Positions 27,300 to 36,388 of a DNA stretch of 64,000 nucleotides are shown piece after piece (position 1 is the stretch's first letter; each line of letters begins with the position of its first letter). Below the pieces are notes generated by a model. The model made no database searches and had not been told where the DNA came from. It saw only the letters and a program-made list of their open reading frames with translations. The stretch is from Flavobacterium sp. ov086 (GTDB lineage: Bacteria; Bacteroidota; Bacteroidia; Flavobacteriales; Flavobacteriaceae), in NCBI RefSeq assembly GCF_900187965.1, contig NZ_FZNL01000005.1, forward strand, positions 248,001-312,000. The letters are read 5' to 3'. The position numbers and the translations under genes were made by a program.

Positions 27300-28802
27300 A
27301 TGAAAAATATAAAAATAGCTTTATCACTATTGATACTTGTTAGTGTTAGTAGTTGCGATGATTTCCTTTCAGAAACACCGGATAACAGGTTACAAATTGA
27401 TACACCCGAAAAAATTTCAGAATTATTGGCAGCTGCATATCCAGACGGTACATATATCGAGCTTGCAGAAACTATGACAGACAACGTATCTGATAATAAA
27501 AGCTCTCTGGTAAACATTAATAATGCACAAAGTTATAATTGGGATTTACAAGATGATCAAACAGGTAGAGATACTCAGGGATTTTACTGGAATGCTGCTT
27601 ATAAGGCAATTGCGACCGCAAATCAGGCATTGGCATCTATAAAAGAGCTTGGAGCTGCCCCTAGTCTTAACCCTCAAAAAGGAGAAGCATTATTAGCCAG
27701 AGCATACTCTCATTTTATGTTGGTTTCGTTATGGTCAAATCGTTATAATCCTGCTACAGCTGGTACAGATTTAGGGATTCCTTATGTAACAGAACCGGAA
27801 ACAGTTTTGATTGCGAAATACAAACGTAATTCAGTAAAAGAAGTTTTTGACTTTATACAAGCAGATATTGAAGAAGGGTTGAAATATGTAACGAATGAGT
27901 ACAGAACTGATTATTTAAAATATCACTTTAATAAAGAGGCTGCAAAAGCTTTTGCGGCACGTTTTTATACTGTAAAAGGAGACTGGAAACGAGTATTGGA
28001 ACTTACTGACGGATTAGGAAACAAACCCGTAGGAAAACTTAGAGATTGGACAGCATACAACGGTTATGATTTTCCAAATAAACCAATTGAATATGCAAAA
28101 AATACACAGGTTACAAACTTGTTAATTGGATCTCCAAGTTCAATTTGTGGTAGAGCAACAAGAAATAACAGATTTGCTTTTACAAGAGCAAATGAGAGAG
28201 ACCAGATACTTGGCAGCGACACCAATATTTTTAATAAAGACTGGTTAATTGATATTTCAATACAAGGGGCAAGTGGAGCAAATGTTGCAGTATACAAGTT
28301 TAATGAGTATTTCAAATATACCAATGTAACAGCACAAATTGGTCTTCCATATACTGGAGTTGTACTTTTTTCTAACGATGAAATGTTCTTAAACCGTATT
28401 GAAGCACATGTTATGACAAATCAATTGGATGTTGCCACTTCAGAGTTGGAATATTTTTTAGGAACCAGAACAGATGGACATGACGCTTCGGATGTATTGA
28501 CAAAAGATATGGTATATGATAAATATCCGGTTATTGCGGATGAATATACTCCGTTTTATTCTCTTACTCCGGAACAAACATCTTTTATTAAAGCAATTAC
28601 AGAAGCCAGAAGAAGAGAGTTTTTACATGAAGGACTAAGATGGTTTGATATCAAGAGATTTAATCTGGTAATAAAACATGATACTTATAATCAACAAGGA
28701 CAAATTTCTAAGAGTAATATTTTGGTTAAAGATGACAAGCGTCGTGCTGTGCAAATACCTCTAAATGCGTCTAATAATGGAATTGAACTAAATCCGAGAT
28801 AA
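27300..28802 (+). CDS. SusD/RagB-family nutrient-binding lipoprotein
   Basis: The surface lipoprotein lid of the SusCD pair. With the ATG at 27300 it has 500 residues; an upstream in-frame TTG at 27294 is unlikely. The signal peptide ends in the lipobox VSVSSC (Cys near 20), followed by DDFLSETP, a typical SusD mature N-terminus. TPR-like helices follow, and the C-terminal EARRREFLHEGLRWFDIKRF is the family hallmark. It lies between susC and the HExxH lipoprotein within one operon. Confidence 0.93.
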   Translation: MKNIKIALSLLILVSVSSCDDFLSETPDNRLQIDTPEKISELLAAAYPDGTYIELAETMTDNVSDNKSSLVNINNAQSYNWDLQDDQTGRDTQGFYWNAAYKAIATANQALASIKELGAAPSLNPQKGEALLARAYSHFMLVSLWSNRYNPATAGTDLGIPYVTEPETVLIAKYKRNSVKEVFDFIQADIEEGLKYVTNEYRTDYLKYHFNKEAAKAFAARFYTVKGDWKRVLELTDGLGNKPVGKLRDWTAYNGYDFPNKPIEYAKNTQVTNLLIGSPSSICGRATRNNRFAFTRANERDQILGSDTNIFNKDWLIDISIQGASGANVAVYKFNEYFKYTNVTAQIGLPYTGVVLFSNDEMFLNRIEAHVMTNQLDVATSELEYFLGTRTDGHDASDVLTKDMVYDKYPVIADEYTPFYSLTPEQTSFIKAITEARRREFLHEGLRWFDIKRFNLVIKHDTYNQQGQISKSNILVKDDKRRAVQIPLNASNNGIELNPR

Positions 28803-28819
28803 TTTTAATTTGAAACATT

Positions 28820-29683
28820 ATGAAATTAATTAAACAATATAAAAATATAATATTTGCTGTCGGAATTTTGACACTTGTATCCTGTTCTCATGAAGATCAG
28901 CCAAAGGAGAGTTTCTTGAATTTTACTCCAAAAGTAAAGACTGATTTGGACAGATGGATTGACAAAAACTATATAGATCCTTATAATATTAGTGTGCAAT
29001 ATGAGTGGAATCAAAATGTAGTTGAAGGCAATAGATTTTTATATCCGCCAGCAATTGACAAAGTGCAGCCAGCATTAGAAATAATCAAAAAAATATGGAT
29101 CGACAGTTATACAACAATAGGAGGGAAGGATTTTGTTAAAATCATTGCACCAAGAGATTTTGTTCTGGTAGGCGGAGTAAACGTAAATCCTGATGATGTT
29201 TCAAATACTTTAGGTCTTGCCGAAGGAGGAAAGAGAATTTCTCTTTTTCAGGTTGATTATGTGGATAAAAAAGATCGCGAAAGTGTAACAGAATTTATCC
29301 ATACAATTCAGCATGAATACGTGCATATTTTAAATCAGACTAAAACATTTGATGTAGAAGCCTGGGCAAAAATAACACCAAAAGATTATAGCTCAGACCC
29401 ATTTAGTATTACAGATAGGCAGGCGCATGAACTTGGTTTTATAAGTGCTTATGCAAGATCAAATTATACAGAAGATTTTGCAGAAACAGCAGCAATAATT
29501 TTGCTAAACTCAGAAGTAGAGTACGAGGCATTACTTGCAAGTATCACAAATCCTGCTGCAGTTGAAGCCTTAAAGAAAAAAGAAGCACTAGTAGTACAAT
29601 ACTATAGAGATGCCTTTAATATAGATTTTTATGCGCTAAGAGATGAAGCTCAAAAGAATACCACAGATGTTCTAAATGATTAA
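28820..29683 (+). CDS. Substrate import-associated zinc metallohydrolase lipoprotein
   Basis: A 287-residue lipoprotein (lipobox LTLVSC, Cys22) with the zinc motif HEYVH at 165-169 (His165, Glu166, His169). A later TEDFAETAA (about 217-225) could give the third ligand. Proteins of this type are known next to SusC/SusD pairs and are annotated as substrate import-associated zinc metallohydrolases (family TIGR04549 / PF15890-like, from memory). It probably sits on the cell surface and processes the imported substrate, perhaps a peptide; this is inference. It lies 17 bases after susD. Confidence 0.88.
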   Translation: MKLIKQYKNIIFAVGILTLVSCSHEDQPKESFLNFTPKVKTDLDRWIDKNYIDPYNISVQYEWNQNVVEGNRFLYPPAIDKVQPALEIIKKIWIDSYTTIGGKDFVKIIAPRDFVLVGGVNVNPDDVSNTLGLAEGGKRISLFQVDYVDKKDRESVTEFIHTIQHEYVHILNQTKTFDVEAWAKITPKDYSSDPFSITDRQAHELGFISAYARSNYTEDFAETAAIILLNSEVEYEALLASITNPAAVEALKKKEALVVQYYRDAFNIDFYALRDEAQKNTTDVLND

Positions 29684-29704
29684 AAATTTAACAAAAGATA
29701 AATT

Positions 29705-31036
29705 ATGAAAACTAAAAATATATTGAAGTATTTGTTGCTCATTATTTTGATGTTGCAAGTAAATAGTTGTGTCAGCACAGATGCGGAACAAAAATTTGAT
29801 GATACACCTACAGAGCGTTTAAACAAGCGAAAAAAGGAATTAAATGATCTATTACTTTCTGCCGAAAATGGCTGGAAGGCAGTTTATTATACAGATGATA
29901 ATCAATTGGGAGGATTTACACATTTATTTAAATTTTTGCCTGACGGAAAAGTAGACATGGCTTCTGATTTTGACGATGATACAGAGAAGCATAATAGTCA
30001 GTATGAAATTCAATTAGGAAGTACTGTGAGTGTAGTTTTTACGACAAAAAATAAAATTCATTTATTGTCAGACTCTGGTAATTCACCTCTTGCCGCAGGA
30101 AAAGGATTCTTAGGAGATTTTCAGTTCTTATTTTATGGTGTAGAAAATGGAGACCTTGTTTTCAAAACTAATAGAACCGTAAAGGAAGTTCGTTTTGTAA
30201 AAGCAACAGCTCAAGACTGGGTTGATTTAAAAGGAAACACTATCACGAACAAAAACATGACAGGTGATATTAATAGTCCATTATTTAGAACACTTGAGAC
30301 TACTGATGGAACAACAGTTAAAAAATACGAGCTTGATTATAATTCCGTAGTTAGATTTGGAACAGCGACTCCTTTAGAAGATGGAAACGCTGAAACTCTT
30401 AAATTGGCAGTTGCCTATACACCAACAGGAATAACTGTAAAGCCGGCAATTACCGTAGGAAGTCAAAAGTTAACAGATTTTGTTTATAACGCTACAGATA
30501 AATCTTTTGTGGCAACAGGAACAAGTGGTGCAAAAGCTACTATTCAATTTACAAATGCACCTCCTAGATTAACAGATGATTATAAACTATTTTTAGAAGG
30601 GGGAGGGCAAATTACAATAGGATATATAGCTGCAAATTTATCTAAAGCCGCGACCAACTCAGCTTACGCTAAATCAATATTAGATAAGGTAAATGCTACT
30701 TTGCCCGCAAATCAAAAAATTGCGAGAGTTCAGATAGCTTTCAATGATCCTTTGAATGGTAATTATATCGCATATACATTTACTGGAGGAAAACCATCGA
30801 TATATCATTTTTTCACCACTACTGAGGATGCCGTAAATAAGACCATTATTTTAACTGATGACGGCTGGATAGGGACTCCGGCAGCAAGAGCGTTTTTGAA
30901 AATTTTAGATGATGAAATTACAAATCCTAAAGGATTATACCTTAAAAAAGAATCGTTTACCATTTTCTATACAAATGTTATTTACACTTATACAAGTGCA
31001 GCCACTCCGTTTAGATTGACGAATTACAAATTTTAA
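29705..31036 (+). CDS. DUF4302 lipoprotein
   Basis: A 443-residue lipoprotein with signal sequence and lipobox (LMLQVNSC, Cys22). The segment ERLNKRKKELNDLLLSAENGWKAVYY near residues 38-63 matches DUF4302, whose members accompany SusCD pairs with the zinc metallohydrolase. The remainder is beta-rich and has no recognisable catalytic motif, so a surface-binding role is the simplest guess. It is the last gene of the import operon, 21 bases after the metallohydrolase and followed by a strong terminator. Confidence 0.82.
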   Translation: MKTKNILKYLLLIILMLQVNSCVSTDAEQKFDDTPTERLNKRKKELNDLLLSAENGWKAVYYTDDNQLGGFTHLFKFLPDGKVDMASDFDDDTEKHNSQYEIQLGSTVSVVFTTKNKIHLLSDSGNSPLAAGKGFLGDFQFLFYGVENGDLVFKTNRTVKEVRFVKATAQDWVDLKGNTITNKNMTGDINSPLFRTLETTDGTTVKKYELDYNSVVRFGTATPLEDGNAETLKLAVAYTPTGITVKPAITVGSQKLTDFVYNATDKSFVATGTSGAKATIQFTNAPPRLTDDYKLFLEGGGQITIGYIAANLSKAATNSAYAKSILDKVNATLPANQKIARVQIAFNDPLNGNYIAYTFTGGKPSIYHFFTTTEDAVNKTIILTDDGWIGTPAARAFLKILDDEITNPKGLYLKKESFTIFYTNVIYTYTSAATPFRLTNYKF

Positions 31037-31072
31037 TAGCTTAGTTTTTTAGTTTTGTTCTTGATTTTGGAT

Positions 31073-31101
31073 AAAAAGCGGCTCAAATCGAGCCGCTTTT
31101 T
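31073..31101 (+). terminator. Intrinsic terminator of the SusCD import operon
   Basis: A GC-rich 12 bp stem (AAAAAGCGGCTC with GAGCCGCTTTTT), a 5-base loop and a T run. Confidence 0.93.
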
Positions 31102-31247
31102 TAAAGAATAGAATTAATGTCAAGAATTTAATTAATATGTTTTTTGGTCTTTAGTTATAAATTTTAATGAATGCATTTAGTATTACGTCTGAAACTCAAC
31201 AGACATAAAAATGATTGAGAATACAAATATTAAACAACCTGATTATT

Positions 31248-31445
31248 ATGTTAGAAAAAATTTTAAATCTTAAAGGAGTTGAAGTACTTAGTATTAATGA
31301 ACAAAAAAATGTAATTGGCGGGACTGTCATATGTACAATTCCCTGGACTCCACTTCCTTATTATGGGCCATGTATTATGGAGGGACCAATAAGACCAGTT
31401 GAGCCAATATGTAAAGCAACAATTGATGGTATAGAGTGCCTTTAA
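31248..31445 (+). CDS. Double-glycine-leader peptide, four-Cys core
   Basis: A 65-residue peptide started at ATG 31248 (an in-frame TTG at 31215 would add 11 residues). The N-terminus carries a leader with LNLKGVEVLSINEQKNVIGG, the pattern of peptides cut after Gly-Gly by a C39-peptidase ABC exporter (bacteriocin/RiPP precursors). The core of about 42 residues has four Cys and many Pro (TPLPYYGPC, IRPVEPIC). No transporter, peptidase or modification enzyme is adjacent. It has its own terminator and is separated from the import operon by that operon's terminator. It is likely a secreted small peptide of unknown activity. Confidence 0.75.
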   Translation: MLEKILNLKGVEVLSINEQKNVIGGTVICTIPWTPLPYYGPCIMEGPIRPVEPICKATIDGIECL

Positions 31446-31463
31446 TAAAATTATTTCTTTTAG

Positions 31464-31489
31464 AACCGTTTCATATCCGTGAAACGGTT
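31464..31489 (+). terminator. Intrinsic terminator after the first GG-leader peptide
   Basis: AACCGTTTCA / TGAAACGGTT (10 bp) with a 6-base loop and at least eight T. Confidence 0.92.
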
Positions 31490-31571
31490 TTTTTTTGTTC
31501 TTTTTAGCCTTAAAGAAGCGTTCTTCTTCATAAATTATACTATTGTTATTTTTTTAAAAAGGGAATTATCA

Positions 31572-31579
31572 TATATTTG
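31572..31579 (+). promoter_or_regulatory. Candidate -7 element of the fabG promoter
   Basis: An exact TATATTTG. A TTG lies at 31543-31545, 26 bases upstream, slightly longer than the usual 17-23. If used, transcription would start near 31586, just before the structured repeat at 31593-31668, which would then be the 5' leader of fabG. Confidence 0.45.
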
Positions 31580-31592
31580 ACGAGTCATTCAT

Positions 31593-31668
31593 AGCCCTGA
31601 TAGTAGCGGTATCCTTTTTATCTGCTTTTTTGCAGATGAAAAGATACAAGCGGATAGCAGGAATAGCT
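31593..31668 (+). repeat. Dispersed structured repeat, copy B, upstream of fabG
   Basis: It begins AGCCCTGATAGTAGCGG and ends GGATAGCAGGAATAGCT; its reverse complement matches copy A at 3038-3117. The outer stem pairs AGC-CCTG with CAGG-..-GCT; an asymmetric purine-rich internal loop (ATAGTAGCG / AAGCGGATAG) follows, then the inner stem GGTATC / GATAC and the apical hairpin ATCTGC / GCAGAT. It ends 29 bases before the fabG start. Confidence 0.8.
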
Positions 31669-31697
31669 ACAAATAAATATTAACATAGATTTTGAAT

Positions 31698-32444
31698 ATG
31701 AAATTACTAGAAGGAAAAGTTGCCATCATTACGGGCGCTAGTCGTGGAATTGGAAGAGGAATTGCTGAAGTTTTTGCTAAACATGGTGCAAACGTTGCTT
31801 TTACATACAGCTCGTCTGTAGCTTCTGCAGAAGCGTTAGAAGCTGAATTGAACAGTTTAGGGGTTAAAGCAAAAGGATACCAGTCGAATGCGGCCGATTT
31901 TAATGAAGCGCAAACTTTTGTTGATGCTGTTTTGGCTGATTTTGGAACAGTTGATATTTTGATTAACAACGCCGGAATTACAAAAGACAACTTATTAATG
32001 CGTATGTCTGAGGCTGATTTTGATCAAGTTATTGATGTGAATTTAAAGTCAGTATTTAATATGACAAAAGCAATTCAAAAAACTTTCTTAAAACAACGTG
32101 CAGGTTCAATTATCAATATTAGCTCAGTAGTAGGAGTATCAGGAAACGCTGGACAAACTAACTATGCTGCGTCAAAAGCAGGTGCAATTGGTTTTACGAA
32201 ATCAGTAGCATTAGAGTTGGGATCACGTAATATTCGTTGTAATGCAATCGCTCCGGGATTTATTGAAACCGAAATGACAGCAAAATTACCAGAAGATGTA
32301 GTAAAAGGATGGAGAGACGGAATTCCGTTAAAACGTGGAGGAACAGTAGAAGATGTAGCAAATGCTTGTCTTTTCCTTGCTTCAGACATGAGCGCATACG
32401 TGACAGGACAAGTCCTTAATGTTTGCGGAGGAATGTTAACATAA
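31698..32444 (+). CDS. fabG: 3-oxoacyl-ACP reductase FabG
   Basis: A short-chain dehydrogenase that reduces 3-oxoacyl-ACP in fatty acid synthesis. With ATG 31698 it has 248 residues. The NADPH loop TGASRGIGRG is near 12-21 and NNAG near 88-91. The catalytic Ser is in IINISSVVG, and Tyr/Lys are in NYAASKAG (about 152-159). IRCNAIAPGFIETEMT follows in the FabG pattern. The neighbours do not belong to fatty acid synthesis. A palindrome TCCCGAAGCTTCGGGA follows the stop. Confidence 0.92.
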   Translation: MKLLEGKVAIITGASRGIGRGIAEVFAKHGANVAFTYSSSVASAEALEAELNSLGVKAKGYQSNAADFNEAQTFVDAVLADFGTVDILINNAGITKDNLLMRMSEADFDQVIDVNLKSVFNMTKAIQKTFLKQRAGSIINISSVVGVSGNAGQTNYAASKAGAIGFTKSVALELGSRNIRCNAIAPGFIETEMTAKLPEDVVKGWRDGIPLKRGGTVEDVANACLFLASDMSAYVTGQVLNVCGGMLT

Positions 32445-32451
32445 GGAACTA

Positions 32452-32467
32452 TCCCGAAGCTTCGGGA
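32452..32467. repeat. Palindrome TCCCGAAGCTTCGGGA after fabG
   Basis: A perfect 16-base palindrome just after the fabG stop. The same sequence recurs at 55557-55572, and related forms with a TCCCGA..TCGGGA frame occur at 37091, 49391 and 51066. There is no T run, so termination is uncertain. Confidence 0.8.
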
Positions 32468-32542
32468 CTGAGTTACAAAGGTTCAAAGGTTTTATTTTGA
32501 GATCTTTGAAGTATTAAATATTCCAATCATTAAATCACAAAT

Positions 32543-34570
32543 ATGACTACAAACACGATTCTATTATTATTACTATCATTAGTAATAGCGGGTGGTTTGT
32601 CGTATTTTCAATATTTTTTTAAAGCCAAAAACAAATCCAATGTGATTTGGTTTTTGGCTTTTTTACGTTTTTTAGCCATTTTTGGATTATTACTTTTATT
32701 GATAAACCCAATAATGACTAAAAATTCACTTGAGATCACTAAAACGCCACTAGCAATTGCGGTTGACAACTCAAGTTCTATTTCTGTTTTAAAATCAGAC
32801 AAAAAAGTTACCGAATTATATCAGAAATTAATTTCGAATCCTGCCCTTAAAGAGAAATTTGAAATTCAATCGTATCAGTTTGATGCAGATTTTAAACCCT
32901 CAGATAAATTTGATTTTAAAGGAAAACAAACCAATCTGGACGAAGTTGCTAAGAATCTAAAAAGCATCAATAAAAACCTGATTTTCCCAACGGTTATAAT
33001 TACTGACGGAAATCAAACTACAGGAAACGATTATGTATATCGTTTTGATCCTGTTAATAAAGTTTATCCTTTGGTTGTGGGAGATACAACCACGTTTCTG
33101 GATTTAAAAATCAATCAGTTAAACGTAAATAAATACGCTTTTCATAAAAATAAATTTCCTGTTGAAGTTTTTCTTCAATATTCCGGAGACAAAACCACAA
33201 ATGCCAATTTCACAATTTCGCAAGGAAGTACAATTGTAGCCAGAGAAAAAGTTTCTTTTTCGCCTTCTAAAAAAACAGCCACTTTAGATTTGCTTTTACC
33301 CGCAGACAAAGTTGGATTACAAGTTTATAAAGCCAGCATTTCATCTGGTGCGAAAGAGAAAAATAGCTATAATAACATCAAGAATTTTGCAGTAGAAGTA
33401 ATAGATCAAAAGTCGACAATTGCGATCGTTTCGTCTATAAATCATCCGGATATAGCAGCGTTAAAACGCTCGATAGAAGTTAATGCACAACGTAAAGTGA
33501 TTTTGGTTAAACCAAATGATATTAGTCAGTTGCAAGATGTTTCGGTTTTAGTTTTATATCAGCCAACAACAGCATTTAAAGCAATTTTTGACAACAATAA
33601 ATTAGCAGCAACAAACACTTTTATTATCACAGGAAACAACACTGATTTTAATTTTCTTAACCAACAACAAAATAGTTTAATATTTAAAATGAGCGGGCAG
33701 AGAGAAGATTATTTATCTGAATTTCAATCGCAGTTTAATTTGTTTGCGATAGATAATATAGGTTTTGAAAATTTCCCGCCATTGCAAAATTTATTCGGGA
33801 CCGTTACCACAAAAGGGAATGTATCGGTTTTACTTTCGTCAAAAATTAGAAACGTTTCTACAAATGCTCCTTTATTGGCTTTTGCCGAAAATCAAGGAAA
33901 AAGAACCGCTTTTCTTTTAGGAGAAAACACTTGGAAATGGCGTTTGCAAAGTCATATCGACAATCAGTCTTTTGAAAAATATGATGTTTTTGTAGATAAA
34001 GTAATTCAATATTTAGCTTCGACTACTTCAAAGAAATCTTTGGTTGTAACACACGAAATCTTTTATAATTCGGGAGAAGCAATTGTAATCAATGCGCAAT
34101 ACTTCAATAAAAATTATGAGTTTGATGAAAAAGCCAGACTGACAATCACAGTTACAAATGCTGAAACGAAACAAGCCAAAAACTACGATTTATTAAAAGG
34201 AAATAATTCTTTCTCAGTAAACCTGGACGGTTTATCAACCGGAAAATACAATTTTACCGTTAAGGAATTAAATACGAACACATCATATTCAAGTCATTTT
34301 GAGATTTTGGATTTTGATATCGAAAAGCAATTTGTAAATCCTGATGTTACGAAACTGAAACAACTGGCACTTCAAACAAACGGAAAAGCATTTTTTGAAG
34401 ATCAAGCCGATAATTTGATCAACACACTTCTTGAAAATAAAGAATACAAATCGATAGAGAAAAATATTTCGACCAAAACGCCGTTAATTGATTGGGTTTG
34501 GTTGCTGATTTTAATCGCTTTATTACTGACAACAGAGTGGTTTGTTAGAAAATATAATGGATTGCTTTAG
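32543..34570 (+). CDS. Membrane protein with degenerate VWA domain
   Basis: A 675-residue protein with two N-terminal membrane segments (about 4-23 and 34-57), a large extracytoplasmic region, and a C-terminal membrane segment (WVWLLILIALLLTTEWFVRKY). The region after the second segment has a MIDAS-like IAVDNSSSIS (DxSxS) and VIITDGNQTTGNDY, so a von Willebrand A-type fold is likely. The layout resembles BatA/BatB-like membrane proteins and the cell-surface proteins annotated as VWA-domain in Flavobacteria. Its role is unknown. It is 98 bases after fabG. Confidence 0.65.
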   Translation: MTTNTILLLLLSLVIAGGLSYFQYFFKAKNKSNVIWFLAFLRFLAIFGLLLLLINPIMTKNSLEITKTPLAIAVDNSSSISVLKSDKKVTELYQKLISNPALKEKFEIQSYQFDADFKPSDKFDFKGKQTNLDEVAKNLKSINKNLIFPTVIITDGNQTTGNDYVYRFDPVNKVYPLVVGDTTTFLDLKINQLNVNKYAFHKNKFPVEVFLQYSGDKTTNANFTISQGSTIVAREKVSFSPSKKTATLDLLLPADKVGLQVYKASISSGAKEKNSYNNIKNFAVEVIDQKSTIAIVSSINHPDIAALKRSIEVNAQRKVILVKPNDISQLQDVSVLVLYQPTTAFKAIFDNNKLAATNTFIITGNNTDFNFLNQQQNSLIFKMSGQREDYLSEFQSQFNLFAIDNIGFENFPPLQNLFGTVTTKGNVSVLLSSKIRNVSTNAPLLAFAENQGKRTAFLLGENTWKWRLQSHIDNQSFEKYDVFVDKVIQYLASTTSKKSLVVTHEIFYNSGEAIVINAQYFNKNYEFDEKARLTITVTNAETKQAKNYDLLKGNNSFSVNLDGLSTGKYNFTVKELNTNTSYSSHFEILDFDIEKQFVNPDVTKLKQLALQTNGKAFFEDQADNLINTLLENKEYKSIEKNISTKTPLIDWVWLLILIALLLTTEWFVRKYNGLL

Positions 34571-34624
34571 AAAAAGGTGCAAAGGTCCAGAGTTTTACTT
34601 CACTTCAAACATAATTAAAAATAT

Positions 34625-35410
34625 ATGCCTAATTCATTCAAAAGCAATAGTAAAGAAGATGTTGTTTTTAATACGTTTAAAACACAACTTGAAAGCAAAG
34701 GCTTAACTATTGATTCTATTGATAAAGATGGATTTATTCTTATAAACGTAGAAGAATCTGAATTAAAAGTAAGTTTAGATAATGTTAGACGTAATTACGA
34801 AAGAGATAATGATGAAAGTTATATCACAGATTTAGTTAATACAATTGTCTCACATTCAGAAAAAAAAGAAGATTGGGAGAATATAAAAGATAAAATATAC
34901 GTTCAATTTTTTCCTAATGATTTTGAGTTTGAAAACCTCGTACATGAAAAGGTGACAAATGAATTTAGTAAAGTTTTTATGGTAAATACTAATAATAACT
35001 TTTCATTTATTTCTCATGATGATTTAACAGACTGGAACTTAGACTTAGAAGAACTAAAAAATCAAGTTGATTTAAATTTAGATGCTTTTTCAGATAAAGT
35101 AAAGATTGAGATTGAAGATATTGAGAATCATAAACTTGGAATGATTGATATTGATGAAGTTTGGCTAAAAAGTGCTTGTCTCTTTTCATCAAAAATTAAG
35201 GATTTAGTTCAAAATAATATTGGTTTCCCATTTTATGCTGTTATTCCTGTGAGAGACTTTTGTTATATTTTTGGAGAACAAGATTTTGGGTATTTTTCTG
35301 AACGTTTGGGTTCTGTCGTAGTTGAAGAATACGAGAAATCAGGATATCCAATTACAACTGAAATTTTGAAATTCTCAGAAAATGGAATTGAAGCAATGGG
35401 AAAATATTAA
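34625..35410 (+). CDS. DUF1444 (YtpQ)-like protein
   Basis: A 261-residue soluble acidic protein. Its second half aligns by eye with Bacillus YtpQ/DUF1444: WNLDLEELKNQVDLNL, then KSACLFSSKIKDL, YAVIPVRDFCYIF and EEYEKSGYPITTEILKFSENG correspond to family segments of the same order and spacing. The function of the family is unknown. It lies 7 bases upstream of the LysR gene, so the two are probably in one operon. Confidence 0.6.
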   Translation: MPNSFKSNSKEDVVFNTFKTQLESKGLTIDSIDKDGFILINVEESELKVSLDNVRRNYERDNDESYITDLVNTIVSHSEKKEDWENIKDKIYVQFFPNDFEFENLVHEKVTNEFSKVFMVNTNNNFSFISHDDLTDWNLDLEELKNQVDLNLDAFSDKVKIEIEDIENHKLGMIDIDEVWLKSACLFSSKIKDLVQNNIGFPFYAVIPVRDFCYIFGEQDFGYFSERLGSVVVEEYEKSGYPITTEILKFSENGIEAMGKY

Positions 35411-35417
35411 ATAATAT

Positions 35418-36314
35418 ATGGATTTCAGGCTAAAAGTATTCTACACCGTTGCGTTGCGCTTAAACTTTACTAAAGCGGCAACAGAACTATATATCTCGCA
35501 GCCAGCGGTTTCTAAACACATTCAGGAACTGGAAGAAACTTATAAAACCAAGCTTTTTGAGCGAAATGGTTCTAAAATTGCTTTAACTCCGGCAGGAGAA
35601 ATTCTTTTAAGACATACTAAGAATATTTTCGAAATCTACCGTGAAATCGACTTTGATATGAGTTCGTTTATGAATGAACGTCAGGGTTTATTGCGATTAG
35701 GAGCCAGTACAACAATTGCGCAATATCTTATTTCGCCAGTTTTGGCGCGTTTTCATCAAAAGCAAAAAGATATAAAAGTCAATTTGCTGAACGGAAATAC
35801 AGAGCAAATCGAAAACGCCTTAATTAATAAAGAAATCGAAATTGGAATTGTAGAAGGACAATCTAAAAATCAGTCCATTAAATATATTCCGTTCTTGAAA
35901 GACGAATTGGTTTTGGTTTGTAATACTAAGAATCCTTTAGTGAAGAAAAATGAAATTTCATTGGAAGATTTAAAAACAATGAAATTCATAACTCGAGAGC
36001 GAGGTTCCGGAACACTTGAAGTTATAGAATTTGCTTTGAAACAAATTGGTTTTAGAATAACCGATTTACAAATCGAAATGCAGTTAGGAAGTACAGAAAG
36101 CATAAAATCATATTTATTAAACTCTGATTGTTTTGCTTTTATGTCAATACATGCGGTAGATAAAGAACTTAAAAATAATGAACTTATGGTTTTGGATGTA
36201 GAAAATTTATCAGTTGAAAGGTATTTTTACATCATAACTTTACTTGGTAAATCAGATTCATTATCAGAACTTTTTATTCAGAATATCTCTTCTTATTATA
36301 ACTTAGAGTTATAG
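35418..36314 (+). CDS. LysR-family transcriptional regulator
   Basis: A 298-residue LysR-type regulator. The helix-turn-helix is at about 18-37 (NFTKAATELYISQPAVSKHIQELE) and is followed by the linker helix and a periplasmic-binding-protein-like effector domain (IGIVEGQSKNQSIKYIPFLKDELVLVC). The next gene is a YeiH-type transporter 74 bases downstream on the same strand, so it most likely controls that gene, like the YeiE/YeiH pair of enterics; the effector is unknown. Confidence 0.9.
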   Translation: MDFRLKVFYTVALRLNFTKAATELYISQPAVSKHIQELEETYKTKLFERNGSKIALTPAGEILLRHTKNIFEIYREIDFDMSSFMNERQGLLRLGASTTIAQYLISPVLARFHQKQKDIKVNLLNGNTEQIENALINKEIEIGIVEGQSKNQSIKYIPFLKDELVLVCNTKNPLVKKNEISLEDLKTMKFITRERGSGTLEVIEFALKQIGFRITDLQIEMQLGSTESIKSYLLNSDCFAFMSIHAVDKELKNNELMVLDVENLSVERYFYIITLLGKSDSLSELFIQNISSYYNLEL

Positions 36315-36388
36315 TCGATTGCAATTTACGATTAGTGATTATGATATAAACGACAGACCTTTGTAAAAGAAATATCAAATCAATTATT

